DNA of 36,454 bases. Origin: Bacteroidota bacterium (GTDB lineage Bacteria; Bacteroidota; Bacteroidia; Chitinophagales; Saprospiraceae). Made by a program: the position numbers and the translations under genes. The DNA lies in NCBI GenBank assembly GCA_024642665.1, contig JAHEAR010000033.1, positions 1 to 36,454 of the forward strand, given 5' to 3'. The stretch's first letter is position 1. Every line of letters starts with the position of its first letter. A model generated the notes under the pieces. It was not told the DNA's origin and searched no databases. It saw only the letters and a list, made by a program, of their open reading frames with translations. Positions 25,067 to 31,800 of this stretch are shown here, in pieces.

Positions 25067-25609
25067 ATGATTACAGTGATACAAGCCACCAACAGGCCTG
25101 ATAGCAATTCTGAGTTTGTCTCCCGACACATAGACCAGTGGTTGAAGGAACATTATGATGGTCCGATAGGCCATATCAGCATGACGGATATGCCCCCGGA
25201 GATTCTTTCTGCCAGTGCCTATGAAGTGGATAGTATTCCAACCTCATTAAAAGCTATCCAGGATCAGCTCATGGTACCTGCTTCAAAATTTATATGGCTC
25301 TTGCCGGAATACAATGGAAGCTTTCCGGGCGTGCTGAAGCTGTTTATTGACGCCATTTCCGTGCGAAAGTATGATGAGACATTTAGATTTAAAAAATCAA
25401 TGCTGATTGGTATTGCTACCGGCAGGGCAGGGAATATTCGGGGCCTGGATCACCTTTCCGGTATTCTGATTCATATGAAATCGGTCGTATTTCCCAGATT
25501 ACTCCCCATCAGCAGGGTCAGCGAATTGATGGATGATCAGGGAAGGATCATTCACCATCCGACATTAAAAGCGTTGGATGAACATTTAAATGGCTTTTTA
25601 GCCTTCTAA
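25067..25609 (+). CDS. NADPH-dependent FMN reductase-like flavoprotein
   Basis: A 180-residue cytoplasmic flavodoxin-fold protein of the NAD(P)H:FMN reductase/quinone reductase group. The FMN phosphate-binding segment is ATNRPDSNS (7-15). The second signature, PEYNGSFPGVLK (80-91), stacks on the flavin ring. The later half has the expected IGIATGRAGN strand-loop (about 114-123). Such enzymes reduce flavins, quinones or azo compounds; the real substrate cannot be read from sequence. It is divergent from parA and stands alone. Confidence 0.9.
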   Translation: MITVIQATNRPDSNSEFVSRHIDQWLKEHYDGPIGHISMTDMPPEILSASAYEVDSIPTSLKAIQDQLMVPASKFIWLLPEYNGSFPGVLKLFIDAISVRKYDETFRFKKSMLIGIATGRAGNIRGLDHLSGILIHMKSVVFPRLLPISRVSELMDDQGRIIHHPTLKALDEHLNGFLAF

Positions 25610-25784
25610 GTCAGGGTTTTATCCCACAGTTTGACCTCACCGGATCAAGGATTATGCTGAATTTTTAAATATTTTATGTCTGTTTGAAACATCACTGTGA
25701 ATCTGCCGTTTATTTGCAGTGAAATGGGAGCATATGTTGCTTTTCCAATGATTTCAATCCATTTATTTCAAAACAAAACTTTTT

Positions 25785-26216
25785 ATGAAGATCATTAAAT
25801 TATTATCGCTGGGCTTATTTCTATCGCTGGCCTGGACCGCATGCAAAAATGAAGAGGCAAAAGACCAAACTGTCACTGAAGAGATGGTTCCTGAGGTTGA
25901 TTTTGCAACTAGTCAGCAAACGATGGCTGATCATTTTTCAAAAATAGAAGCTGCTGTAAGTCAGAAGATTACTGAACTTGAAGCGACACTGGCATCAACA
26001 GCTGATGATAAAACAAAAGCAGATGCTGCTGCAGAAATAGAAGCCTTTAAGGCTTTACAGACAAGCCTCGCAGACATGGGAAAAAAGGTCACAGATGCCT
26101 CTGAGGATAGCTGGGATGCCATAAGCAAAGAGGCTCAGGCACTCAGTGAGAACATCAAGAGTGCGATGGCTAATTCTAATGTATATCCTGCAAGCGCCGG
26201 ACAACTTTCTAACTAG
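25785..26216 (+). CDS. Small coiled-coil lipoprotein (paralogue 1)
   Basis: A 143-residue lipoprotein with lipobox WTAC (Cys20). Behind the signal the protein is Ala/Glu/Lys-rich and almost wholly helical, with heptad-like spacing that suggests a coiled coil (about 44-130). It is paralogous to the gene at 26602-27033: same length, same lipidation position, a shared A-D-D-x-x-K-A segment followed by I-E-A-F-K/Y-K, and the same ending AGQ-x-SN. No enzyme motif is present. A structural role at a membrane is plausible but not shown. A strong terminator follows at 26245-26274. Confidence 0.8.
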   Translation: MKIIKLLSLGLFLSLAWTACKNEEAKDQTVTEEMVPEVDFATSQQTMADHFSKIEAAVSQKITELEATLASTADDKTKADAAAEIEAFKALQTSLADMGKKVTDASEDSWDAISKEAQALSENIKSAMANSNVYPASAGQLSN

Positions 26217-26244
26217 AAGAAAAGCAGAAATGCGAATGAATGAT

Positions 26245-26274
26245 AAAAAAGACCGCCTTTAGCGGTCTTTTTTT
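26245..26274 (+). terminator. Rho-independent terminator of the first coiled-coil lipoprotein
   Basis: The stem GACCGC/GCGGTC, extended by A-T pairs, has a 5-nt loop and ends in seven T. It lies 28 nt after the stop codon. Confidence 0.92.
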
Positions 26275-26537
26275 ATTGTTCCATGCCGTAAAAAAGTGAC
26301 TCTTCAATGAGTTTTCATCCATATGAGTGGAGTCACTGAAGGTTGTGTCAGGGGAGCATTAAGTGCTCACTACGGACGAAAATGGTTAACGTGTCATTGG
26401 GCCAAAAACATAATTATTTATTGATTATCAGCCTTTTAGATTCATAAAAATAAAAATCAATGACCTTGTAAATTGGGCTTTTTTCAAAATCAATTAGCAC
26501 ATCGTCATTAATCTATCGTTATTTGCAGACCATTTAC

Positions 26538-26557
26538 ATTGATAATCCATTATCAAT
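26538..26557. promoter_or_regulatory. Perfect palindrome upstream of the second lipoprotein gene
   Basis: ATTGATAA and TTATCAAT around TCCA, 44 nt before the ATG at 26602. This is a good candidate for a regulator-binding site or a leader hairpin. The assignment rests on symmetry and position only. Confidence 0.4.
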
Positions 26558-26601
26558 AGCCTTAACTTAATTATAATCTAACCTAATTACAATAAACAAT
26601 C

Positions 26602-27033
26602 ATGAAGACAATTTATTTCCTGACGTTTTTCCTTTTGGTTTCTTTATCATGGATAGCTTGTAAAGGCACCCCTAAGACGAATAGCGACAATGCCTCAGTG
26701 ACCAACACAGTTGACTCAGTTTTTTTAGCGAAACAAGCAGACGCCCTTCATAACATTGATGAGTACACCAAAGTGATGGACAAGAAAATCCAAGAGGTTG
26801 AACAGGCATTGCGTTCGGCTGATGATAATGCTAAAGCAAGCATAGAGGCAGAATTAAAAAAATACAAGGGTATTCAGAATGAAATAAAAGACATGCGCAG
26901 AAAGGTAAACAAGGCAACCCCAGAGGCTTGGGAGGCTGTAAAACAAGAATTTGACGATATGCACTATAATTTCCGAATGGGCATTTCTGATGGGAAAGTG
27001 AATAAGGAGAAAGCCGGGCAAATTTCTAATTAG
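26602..27033 (+). CDS. Small coiled-coil lipoprotein (paralogue 2)
   Basis: A 143-residue lipoprotein with lipobox WIAC (Cys20), paralogous to the upstream lipoprotein. Helical, charged residues 44-130 are likely to form a coiled coil, and the C-terminus is KAGQISN. It is more basic than its paralogue, rich in Lys and Arg where the first is rich in Ala and Glu, so the two may have divergent partners. It has its own upstream region of 385 nt with a palindrome, so it is probably regulated separately. The function is unknown. Confidence 0.8.
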   Translation: MKTIYFLTFFLLVSLSWIACKGTPKTNSDNASVTNTVDSVFLAKQADALHNIDEYTKVMDKKIQEVEQALRSADDNAKASIEAELKKYKGIQNEIKDMRRKVNKATPEAWEAVKQEFDDMHYNFRMGISDGKVNKEKAGQISN

Positions 27034-27211
27034 TCCTTCAAGAAAAAATTTCTGCTGGGATATCAGGTGGCCTAGAAGGAGATGTTCATTCCACAAATAA
27101 ACCAATGATTGTGGTTTTAGGAGGAAAAAATGATATGCCTTTGATTCGGGTCTTGTAAGTTTTGGTCAAAGTGATTTGTTTTCATAAAACACACAATGAC
27201 AGTTTTTTAGG

Positions 27212-27219
27212 TATATTTG
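27212..27219 (+). promoter_or_regulatory. Orphan -7-like element (TATATTTG)
   Basis: A perfect TAnnTTTG match about 240 nt upstream of the next gene. It could drive a long leader or a small RNA. A second identical box lies at 27421-27428. Confidence 0.3.
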
Positions 27220-27420
27220 TCAATAATTTAGTGGAAGTTGTTTTTGGTTGTTAAGGCATAAATATTATCGGGAACCGGGGTGTTTTTGAATCGCCAAAAT
27301 TGCAGTCATTTACCCAATTAGAGAATTATTTTATGACTTCCTGACCCCATTCAAATCAGGTCAGGAGAGAATATTTCAGGATTTTTGCGCTTTGTGGCTA
27401 CTGTCTGGAAATCAAATTGT

Positions 27421-27428
27421 TATATTTG
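27421..27428 (+). promoter_or_regulatory. -7 promoter element (TATATTTG) of the small conserved gene
   Basis: A perfect TAnnTTTG match 31 nt before the ATG at 27460. It lies inside a longer reading frame that begins at a TTG at 27385, which argues against that longer start. Confidence 0.55.
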
Positions 27429-27459
27429 TACCCCCCGAAGATTAAAGTTTTGTCTATTT

Positions 27460-27849
27460 ATGGAAGTATTGGCGAGCCCTATGAGTAAAGATGCAGAGAT
27501 AATTAAGAAAGTATTGGATACTTGGGTTTCCCGCAATGGATACTCTGAGGTCCAGGCAAATATTGAAGGATATGATACGCCTTCAGGCCTGAGCAATATG
27601 GAAAGCGATGATACGCTTGTCCCTGATATTGTAGCGATGAAGCGAAGTGGGAAATGGTACATTGAAGTCGTCAGAAAGGATGGGGACGCAGAAAGAATTG
27701 TCAGCAAGTGGAAATTACTCAGTATTCTGGGTAAAAATAAGGGGGGCGGATTGATCCTGATCGCTCCTTCAGGTAATTTTGCTTTTGCTGATCGCCTGAC
27801 GAAGAAACACGATATCAATGTTAAAATCGTAAAGTTTTCTGCTTCTTAA
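27460..27849 (+). CDS. Small conserved protein, possible PD-(D/E)xK nuclease fold
   Basis: A 129-residue soluble protein that I recall as a conserved but uncharacterised Bacteroidota type. The layout suggests a restriction-endonuclease-like core: helix 10-25, then LVPDIVAM (53-60) with Asp56, then KWYIEVVRK (65-73) with Glu69 and Lys73, then SKWKLLSIL and LILIAPSGNFAFADRL. The spacing PD-x12-E fits PD-(D/E)xK folds, but the last motif is not a clean ExK, so nuclease activity is only an idea. The start is ATG at 27460; ATG at 27481 (MSKDAE) is an equally good alternative. A reading from TTG at 27385 would contain the promoter and is rejected. A bidirectional terminator follows. Confidence 0.68.
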   Translation: MEVLASPMSKDAEIIKKVLDTWVSRNGYSEVQANIEGYDTPSGLSNMESDDTLVPDIVAMKRSGKWYIEVVRKDGDAERIVSKWKLLSILGKNKGGGLILIAPSGNFAFADRLTKKHDINVKIVKFSAS

Positions 27850-27872
27850 AGCACGGAAGATATATTTGAAAT

Positions 27873-27905
27873 AAAAAAGGCAAGATCACGGATCTTGCCT
27901 TTTTT
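27873..27905. terminator. Bidirectional rho-independent terminator
   Basis: A 15-bp perfect stem AAAAAAGGCAAGATC / GATCTTGCCTTTTTT with loop ACG. It has T-runs in both reading directions and lies between the convergent small conserved gene (+) and the TlpA-like gene (-). Confidence 0.95.
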
Positions 27906-27921
27906 ATTTTCCCTAAGTTGG

Positions 27922-29046
27922 TTATAAAACCTTTAGCAGTGCTTCTTCAAGATTAGTCCTTGGATTGACAGCTGCAATATTGCCATCCCTGTCTATCAAA
28001 AAAGTTCTTGGAATACTTGAAACACCATATTTCTTTGCGGCTTGTGTATCCCATTTAGAAAGTTCGCTTACGTGATAAGGCCAGGCCAACTGGTCTTTTT
28101 CAATAGCTTCAATCCATCTTTTTTTCGATTGGGAAATTCCTTCCTCATATTGCTCAGTACTTGGATATCGAGCTTTGGTGCGTTCATCAATGCCATCCAA
28201 AGAGACACTGAAGACGGTAAATCCTTTATCCTTGTATTTGTTATAGGTTTCCACTACATGCGGGTTGGCTTTCCTGCAGGGACCGCACCAGGAAGCCCAG
28301 AAATCGAGCAGGACAACCTTTCCTTTAAGATCTGATAATGTGTATATTTTTCCATCCGGTCCACTTAACTGAATTTCCGGAGCAGGCATGCCTACCTGAA
28401 TAGGACCTGACGAATTATTGCTAGGTTGAGATGCAGCTTTTTCCAGATTGGCAGCAAATTCAACATACCCCGCAGTGTACTCGTGATCAGGATATTTTGC
28501 CAGCAAAGCTGCAGCAGATTTTTTGTGAATGGCATAAAACTGAGGTTGATTACCAAAGGCATTAATAGCCATCTGCATCGCACACAAAGGATATGGGGTA
28601 TTGTTGATGTAGTCATTAATATCATCAACATTGATTTTTCCGGTGGAGAGTAAATGCATAGCCTGCATAAACTCTGAGGCGCTTTCGGATCCCATCACCG
28701 TAATGTCAGCAGTTTTCATACCTTCCAGGGTGCCTCTTACAGAAATATTAGGCATTGGATCTTCAATGATGAGAAAGGTTTTTCCTGATCCAATACGAAT
28801 CCTGTAGATGGCAGGAGTAATTGGTTCCTCAAGTTTTATCGTAAACTTTCCATCTCCATCTGAAGTAGACTCCCCAAGAAGCGTCGTAGTATTGTTAGGA
28901 CCAAGACGGTCGAAGTATACTTTCATGTTCATCGCATCGGAAATAGTTCCTGTGATATTTGTTCCTTTTGAGGAGATAGCGCCACAGGAAGCGATGGTAA
29001 TGATGGTGAGGATAAAAAGACCGAGGGATATGTTTTTCATATGCAT
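27922..29046 (-). CDS. TlpA-family thiol-disulfide reductase lipoprotein with DUF4369-like N-domain
   Basis: A 374-residue lipoprotein (lipobox TIASC, Cys21). The N-terminal part (about 28-120) is a beta domain like DUF4369: NITGTISDAMNMKVYFDRL and a later GTLEGM strand. A helical middle (about 122-205) leads to the thioredoxin fold (about 217-374). The active site is WASWCGPCRK with Cys254 and Cys257, and SSIPRTF holds the cis-Pro. It probably keeps periplasmic cysteines reduced, for example in cytochrome or enzyme maturation; the target is unknown. It lies 12 nt after purL and is likely cotranscribed despite the unrelated function. M3 is a possible alternative start. Confidence 0.93.
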   Translation of the reverse strand: MHMKNISLGLFILTIITIASCGAISSKGTNITGTISDAMNMKVYFDRLGPNNTTTLLGESTSDGDGKFTIKLEEPITPAIYRIRIGSGKTFLIIEDPMPNISVRGTLEGMKTADITVMGSESASEFMQAMHLLSTGKINVDDINDYINNTPYPLCAMQMAINAFGNQPQFYAIHKKSAAALLAKYPDHEYTAGYVEFAANLEKAASQPSNNSSGPIQVGMPAPEIQLSGPDGKIYTLSDLKGKVVLLDFWASWCGPCRKANPHVVETYNKYKDKGFTVFSVSLDGIDERTKARYPSTEQYEEGISQSKKRWIEAIEKDQLAWPYHVSELSKWDTQAAKKYGVSSIPRTFLIDRDGNIAAVNPRTNLEEALLKVL

Positions 29047-29058
29047 AACTTAATTTTC

Positions 29059-31293
29059 TTATTCTTGTTCGAGGATGGCAGATAAGGCATTTTGATATCG
29101 GGCTGCCCAATTGCTAATCGCACCGAAGTCAATGCCATCGATACATGAAGACGAACCGCCTACAAAACCTAAACGCACAAAGGGTAATGCTTGTTCAGCA
29201 AGAATTGCCTCAACTGCTGTTAATTTTTCGTTACGGACGGATATCACAAGTCGTGATTGACTTTCGCTAAACAGGTACATATTCTTGCTGACATGAGCAG
29301 GAAGAGATACATCAAATCCTTTATTTCCGGCCATGGCACTTTCCATGAGACTGACAAATAATCCGCCCTCAGAAATATCATGCGCACCGGCAATCAATGC
29401 TTTTGTGATTAAAGTGGTGATGGTTTCGTGGAGTGAATATTCCACCTCAAGATCAAATTCAGGACATGGCGTCAGCCTGTGGCCTAATATTTCTCGGACG
29501 TAGAGTGAGCCATCAATATTAGTTGGGGAGGGACCAATCAACAGGATATGATCACCGTCTGATTTAAAAGAAAGGGTAGTGCCATGTTCTTTTTTCTCAA
29601 CAAGACCAACCATTCCAATCGTGGGTGTTGGAAACACCGGTTCAGTTCGATCTTTAATGACGGATTGATTATAAAAACTAACATTGCCTCCTGTCACCGG
29701 TGTATTGTATTTACGGCAAGCTTCTCCCATGCCTTTGATCGCATTGACAAACTGGTAGTAAACCTCCGGGTTATAAGGATTTCCGAAATTCAGGCAATTC
29801 GTTACCCCTAGCGGAAATCCTCCTGAGCATCGGATATTTCGCGCCGCTTCCGAGACAGCAATTAAGGTTCCTTTATACGGATCAGCATGCACATAAGCAC
29901 TGTTACAATCTACTGTTACGGCGAGTGATTTTTCAGAATCCTTCAGGCGAACAATAGTCGCATCGGAGGGATCAATGGTATTGGTATTGCCGGTGCGAAC
30001 AGTGTGATCATATTGTTCGTATACCCATTTTTTTGAAGCGATATTGGGAGAGGTGATGATTTTCTTTGCTATGGATATGAGTGCTTCATCATCAACAGCA
30101 GGCGCATTAATTGACTTGATGTCATCCATGTATTTTGGTCTGACAAATTCTCGGTCATAGACCGGTGCTCCACCTCCTAATACAAGTGGGTTTGCAGGAA
30201 CATCCGCGACCAGTTCACCATGCTGATAAAATTCTATTCTTCCGGTATCCGTGACTTCACCGATTTCAGAACATTCTAAATCCCATTTATCAAAAATCGC
30301 CTGAATCTCTTTTTCTCGACCTTTCTTCACCACGACCAGCATTCTTTCCTGGCTCTCTGAGAGAAGTATTTCCCAGGCGTGCATATTGATCTGTCGCGTT
30401 GGGACAAGGTCAAGGTTGATCGTCATACCGGTACCGGATTTTGCGCTCATTTCTGACGTTGAGCAGGTGATTCCGGCAGCACCCATGTCCTGCATCCCAA
30501 CTACTGCACCTGTTTTGATGATTTCCAGACTTGCCTCCAGTAATAGTTTTTCCTGAAAGGGATCTCCCACCTGTACAGCAGGCAGATCTTCTGCAGAATC
30601 TTCTGTGAGATCTGCTGAAGCAAAAGTTGCACCGTGTATTCCATCTCGTCCGGTGGCTGATCCAACGATAAACACCGGATTGCCGGGACCATCTGCACAG
30701 GCTGAAATCGTTTCACCGATTTTTACGACGCCGACAGACATCGCATTGACTAATATGTTTTGCTGATAACTCGGGTCGAAATAAACCTCGCCACCGACAG
30801 TCGGAACACCAAGGCAATTACCATAATCGCCAATGCCGCTGACCACTCCTTTGATCAGATGTCGCATGTGCGGATGGTTAGGATCGCCAAAGCGAAGGGA
30901 ATTTAAAGCTGCAATCGGACGTGCCCCCATGGTGAAGATGTCCCGGTGGATACCCCCGACACCGGTCGCAGCACCCTGATAAGGCTCTAAAGCGGAAGGG
31001 TGATTGTGGGATTCAATTTTAAATGCACATGCTTCACCATCTCCGATATCCATCAAGCCCGCATTTTCTTCGCCGGCTGCAACCAAAAGACGTCCTCCAT
31101 CGCGTGGAAGGGTCTTCAGGTACTTGATTGAGTTTTTATACGAGCAGTGCTCGCTCCACATGACTGAAAAGATACTGACCTCCGTAAAATTGGGCGTTCG
31201 CCCCATAATGGAACAAATCTTATCAAATTCATCCCTGGTCAATCCTAGTTTTGCTGCTACTTCAAAGTCTACAGCCTGTTCAGTTTCCTGCAT
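29059..31293 (-). CDS. purL: Phosphoribosylformylglycinamidine synthase subunit PurL (small form)
   Basis: PurL is the ATP-dependent subunit that converts FGAR to FGAM in purine synthesis, with ammonia delivered by PurQ and with PurS. At 744 residues this is the small PurL, not the 1,300-residue fused enzyme, so purS and purQ should exist elsewhere. Motifs are VMWSEHCSYKNS (44-55, with the family-conserved His), ESHNHPSALEPYQGAATGVG (94-113), GDYGNCLGVPTVGGE, and the second-half repeats GVTNCLNFGNP and TGGNVSFYN. The start is ATG, with a perfect -7 element 18 nt upstream (31312-31319). Confidence 0.98.
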   Translation of the reverse strand: MQETEQAVDFEVAAKLGLTRDEFDKICSIMGRTPNFTEVSIFSVMWSEHCSYKNSIKYLKTLPRDGGRLLVAAGEENAGLMDIGDGEACAFKIESHNHPSALEPYQGAATGVGGIHRDIFTMGARPIAALNSLRFGDPNHPHMRHLIKGVVSGIGDYGNCLGVPTVGGEVYFDPSYQQNILVNAMSVGVVKIGETISACADGPGNPVFIVGSATGRDGIHGATFASADLTEDSAEDLPAVQVGDPFQEKLLLEASLEIIKTGAVVGMQDMGAAGITCSTSEMSAKSGTGMTINLDLVPTRQINMHAWEILLSESQERMLVVVKKGREKEIQAIFDKWDLECSEIGEVTDTGRIEFYQHGELVADVPANPLVLGGGAPVYDREFVRPKYMDDIKSINAPAVDDEALISIAKKIITSPNIASKKWVYEQYDHTVRTGNTNTIDPSDATIVRLKDSEKSLAVTVDCNSAYVHADPYKGTLIAVSEAARNIRCSGGFPLGVTNCLNFGNPYNPEVYYQFVNAIKGMGEACRKYNTPVTGGNVSFYNQSVIKDRTEPVFPTPTIGMVGLVEKKEHGTTLSFKSDGDHILLIGPSPTNIDGSLYVREILGHRLTPCPEFDLEVEYSLHETITTLITKALIAGAHDISEGGLFVSLMESAMAGNKGFDVSLPAHVSKNMYLFSESQSRLVISVRNEKLTAVEAILAEQALPFVRLGFVGGSSSCIDGIDFGAISNWAARYQNALSAILEQE

Positions 31294-31311
31294 AACGAGT
31301 CATATAAGCCG

Positions 31312-31319
31312 CAAAAGTA
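31312..31319 (-). promoter_or_regulatory. -7 promoter element (TACTTTTG) of purL
   Basis: A perfect TAnnTTTG match on the minus strand, ending 18 nt before the purL ATG. The nearest TTTG upstream is only 14 nt away, shorter than usual for a -33 element. Confidence 0.58.
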
Positions 31320-31489
31320 ATATAAGTTGATGACAAAAAAAGGACAGAAGGGCAGAAAGGCGGAACGGCGGAAGGGTCTTTAGGGGAATTACGAATAAAG
31401 AAAAATAAGCAAAATGGATAGCACGCAATTTTTAAAGCCCTGGGCTACAGGTTCGTAAGCAATGTCCCCTTAGCTCTCCGCTCTTAGCC

Positions 31490-31664
31490 CCATGCTCCAT
31501 GCTCCATGCTCCATGCTCCATGCACCACGCCCCATGCCCCATGCTCCATGCCCCATGCCCCATGCTCCATGCTCCATGCACCACGCCCCATGCTCCATGC
31601 TCCATGCTCCATGCTCCATGCTCCATGCCCCATGCTCCATGCTCCATGCCCCATGCTCCATGCC
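31490..31664. repeat. Tandem heptamer array, 25 units of CCATGCY
   Basis: Twenty-five contiguous 7-bp units without a single indel (175 nt). Twenty-three are CCATGCT, CCATGCC or CCATGCA, varying only at position 7, and two are CCACGCC. Each CCATGCA unit is followed by CCACGCC (units 5-6 and 13-14), which points to duplication of a multi-unit block. Because 7 is not a multiple of 3, all frames stay open and give spurious repetitive ORFs. The array is in non-coding DNA between purL and the Asp-box gene. Confidence 0.95.
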
Positions 31665-31800
31665 CCTAAATCCCCTAAAGGGGACTTTTAGAATTTTATC
31701 TGAGATATTAGCGAGAGATTTTTTTCGTAATTCGTAATTTTTCCAAGGTCCCAGGTCTACAGATGAAGGACTGCGCCTTCACTGTGGGTCTCAGGTCTTT

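Larger units (their letters stand above)
26217..26601. other. 385-nt gap between the paralogous lipoprotein genes
   Basis: Besides the terminator it contains a 7-bp inverted repeat GTGACTC/GAGTCAC (26296-26302 and 26330-26336) and a perfect 8-bp palindrome with a 4-nt centre (26538-26557). The remaining sequence is AT-rich with no supported gene. A TTATTTGCAG motif occurs here (26519-26528) and also about 75 nt upstream of the first lipoprotein gene. Confidence 0.55.
27034..27459. other. 426-nt gap with two -7 boxes and a hairpin
   Basis: No protein-coding gene is supported. It holds TATATTTG at 27212-27219 and again at 27421-27428, plus an 8-bp perfect inverted repeat TCCTGACC/GGTCAGGA (27339-27346 and 27359-27366) between them. 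It might encode a small RNA or hold the regulatory region of the next gene. Confidence 0.45.
31294..31800. other. 507-nt repeat island between purL and the Asp-box gene
   Basis: No real gene. In order: the purL promoter, an 8-bp-periodic segment built on GGCAGAAA/GGCGGAAC (about 31340-31377), an AATTACGAA fragment, the 25-unit heptamer array (31490-31664), a CCCCTAAAGGGG palindrome (31672-31683), and TCGTAATTCGTAATTT (31725-31740), which is identical to 219-234. Segments resemble the island at 1-286. Confidence 0.75.

Noticed and set aside
27385-27459. Longer N-terminus of the small conserved protein from a TTG
   Set aside because: The extension contains the perfect -7 promoter element at 27421-27428, and its residues do not look like conserved protein sequence.
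31490-31664. CRISPR array
   Set aside because: The units are 7 bp and contiguous with no spacers, and there are no cas genes in the window.
31432-31737. Overlapping ORFs on both strands encoding MEHGAWS-type or MLHAPCS-type repeat proteins
   Set aside because: They are a by-product of the 7-bp tandem array. A period of 7 opens every frame and gives a heptapeptide repeat in each. No start signal or non-repetitive domain supports a real protein.
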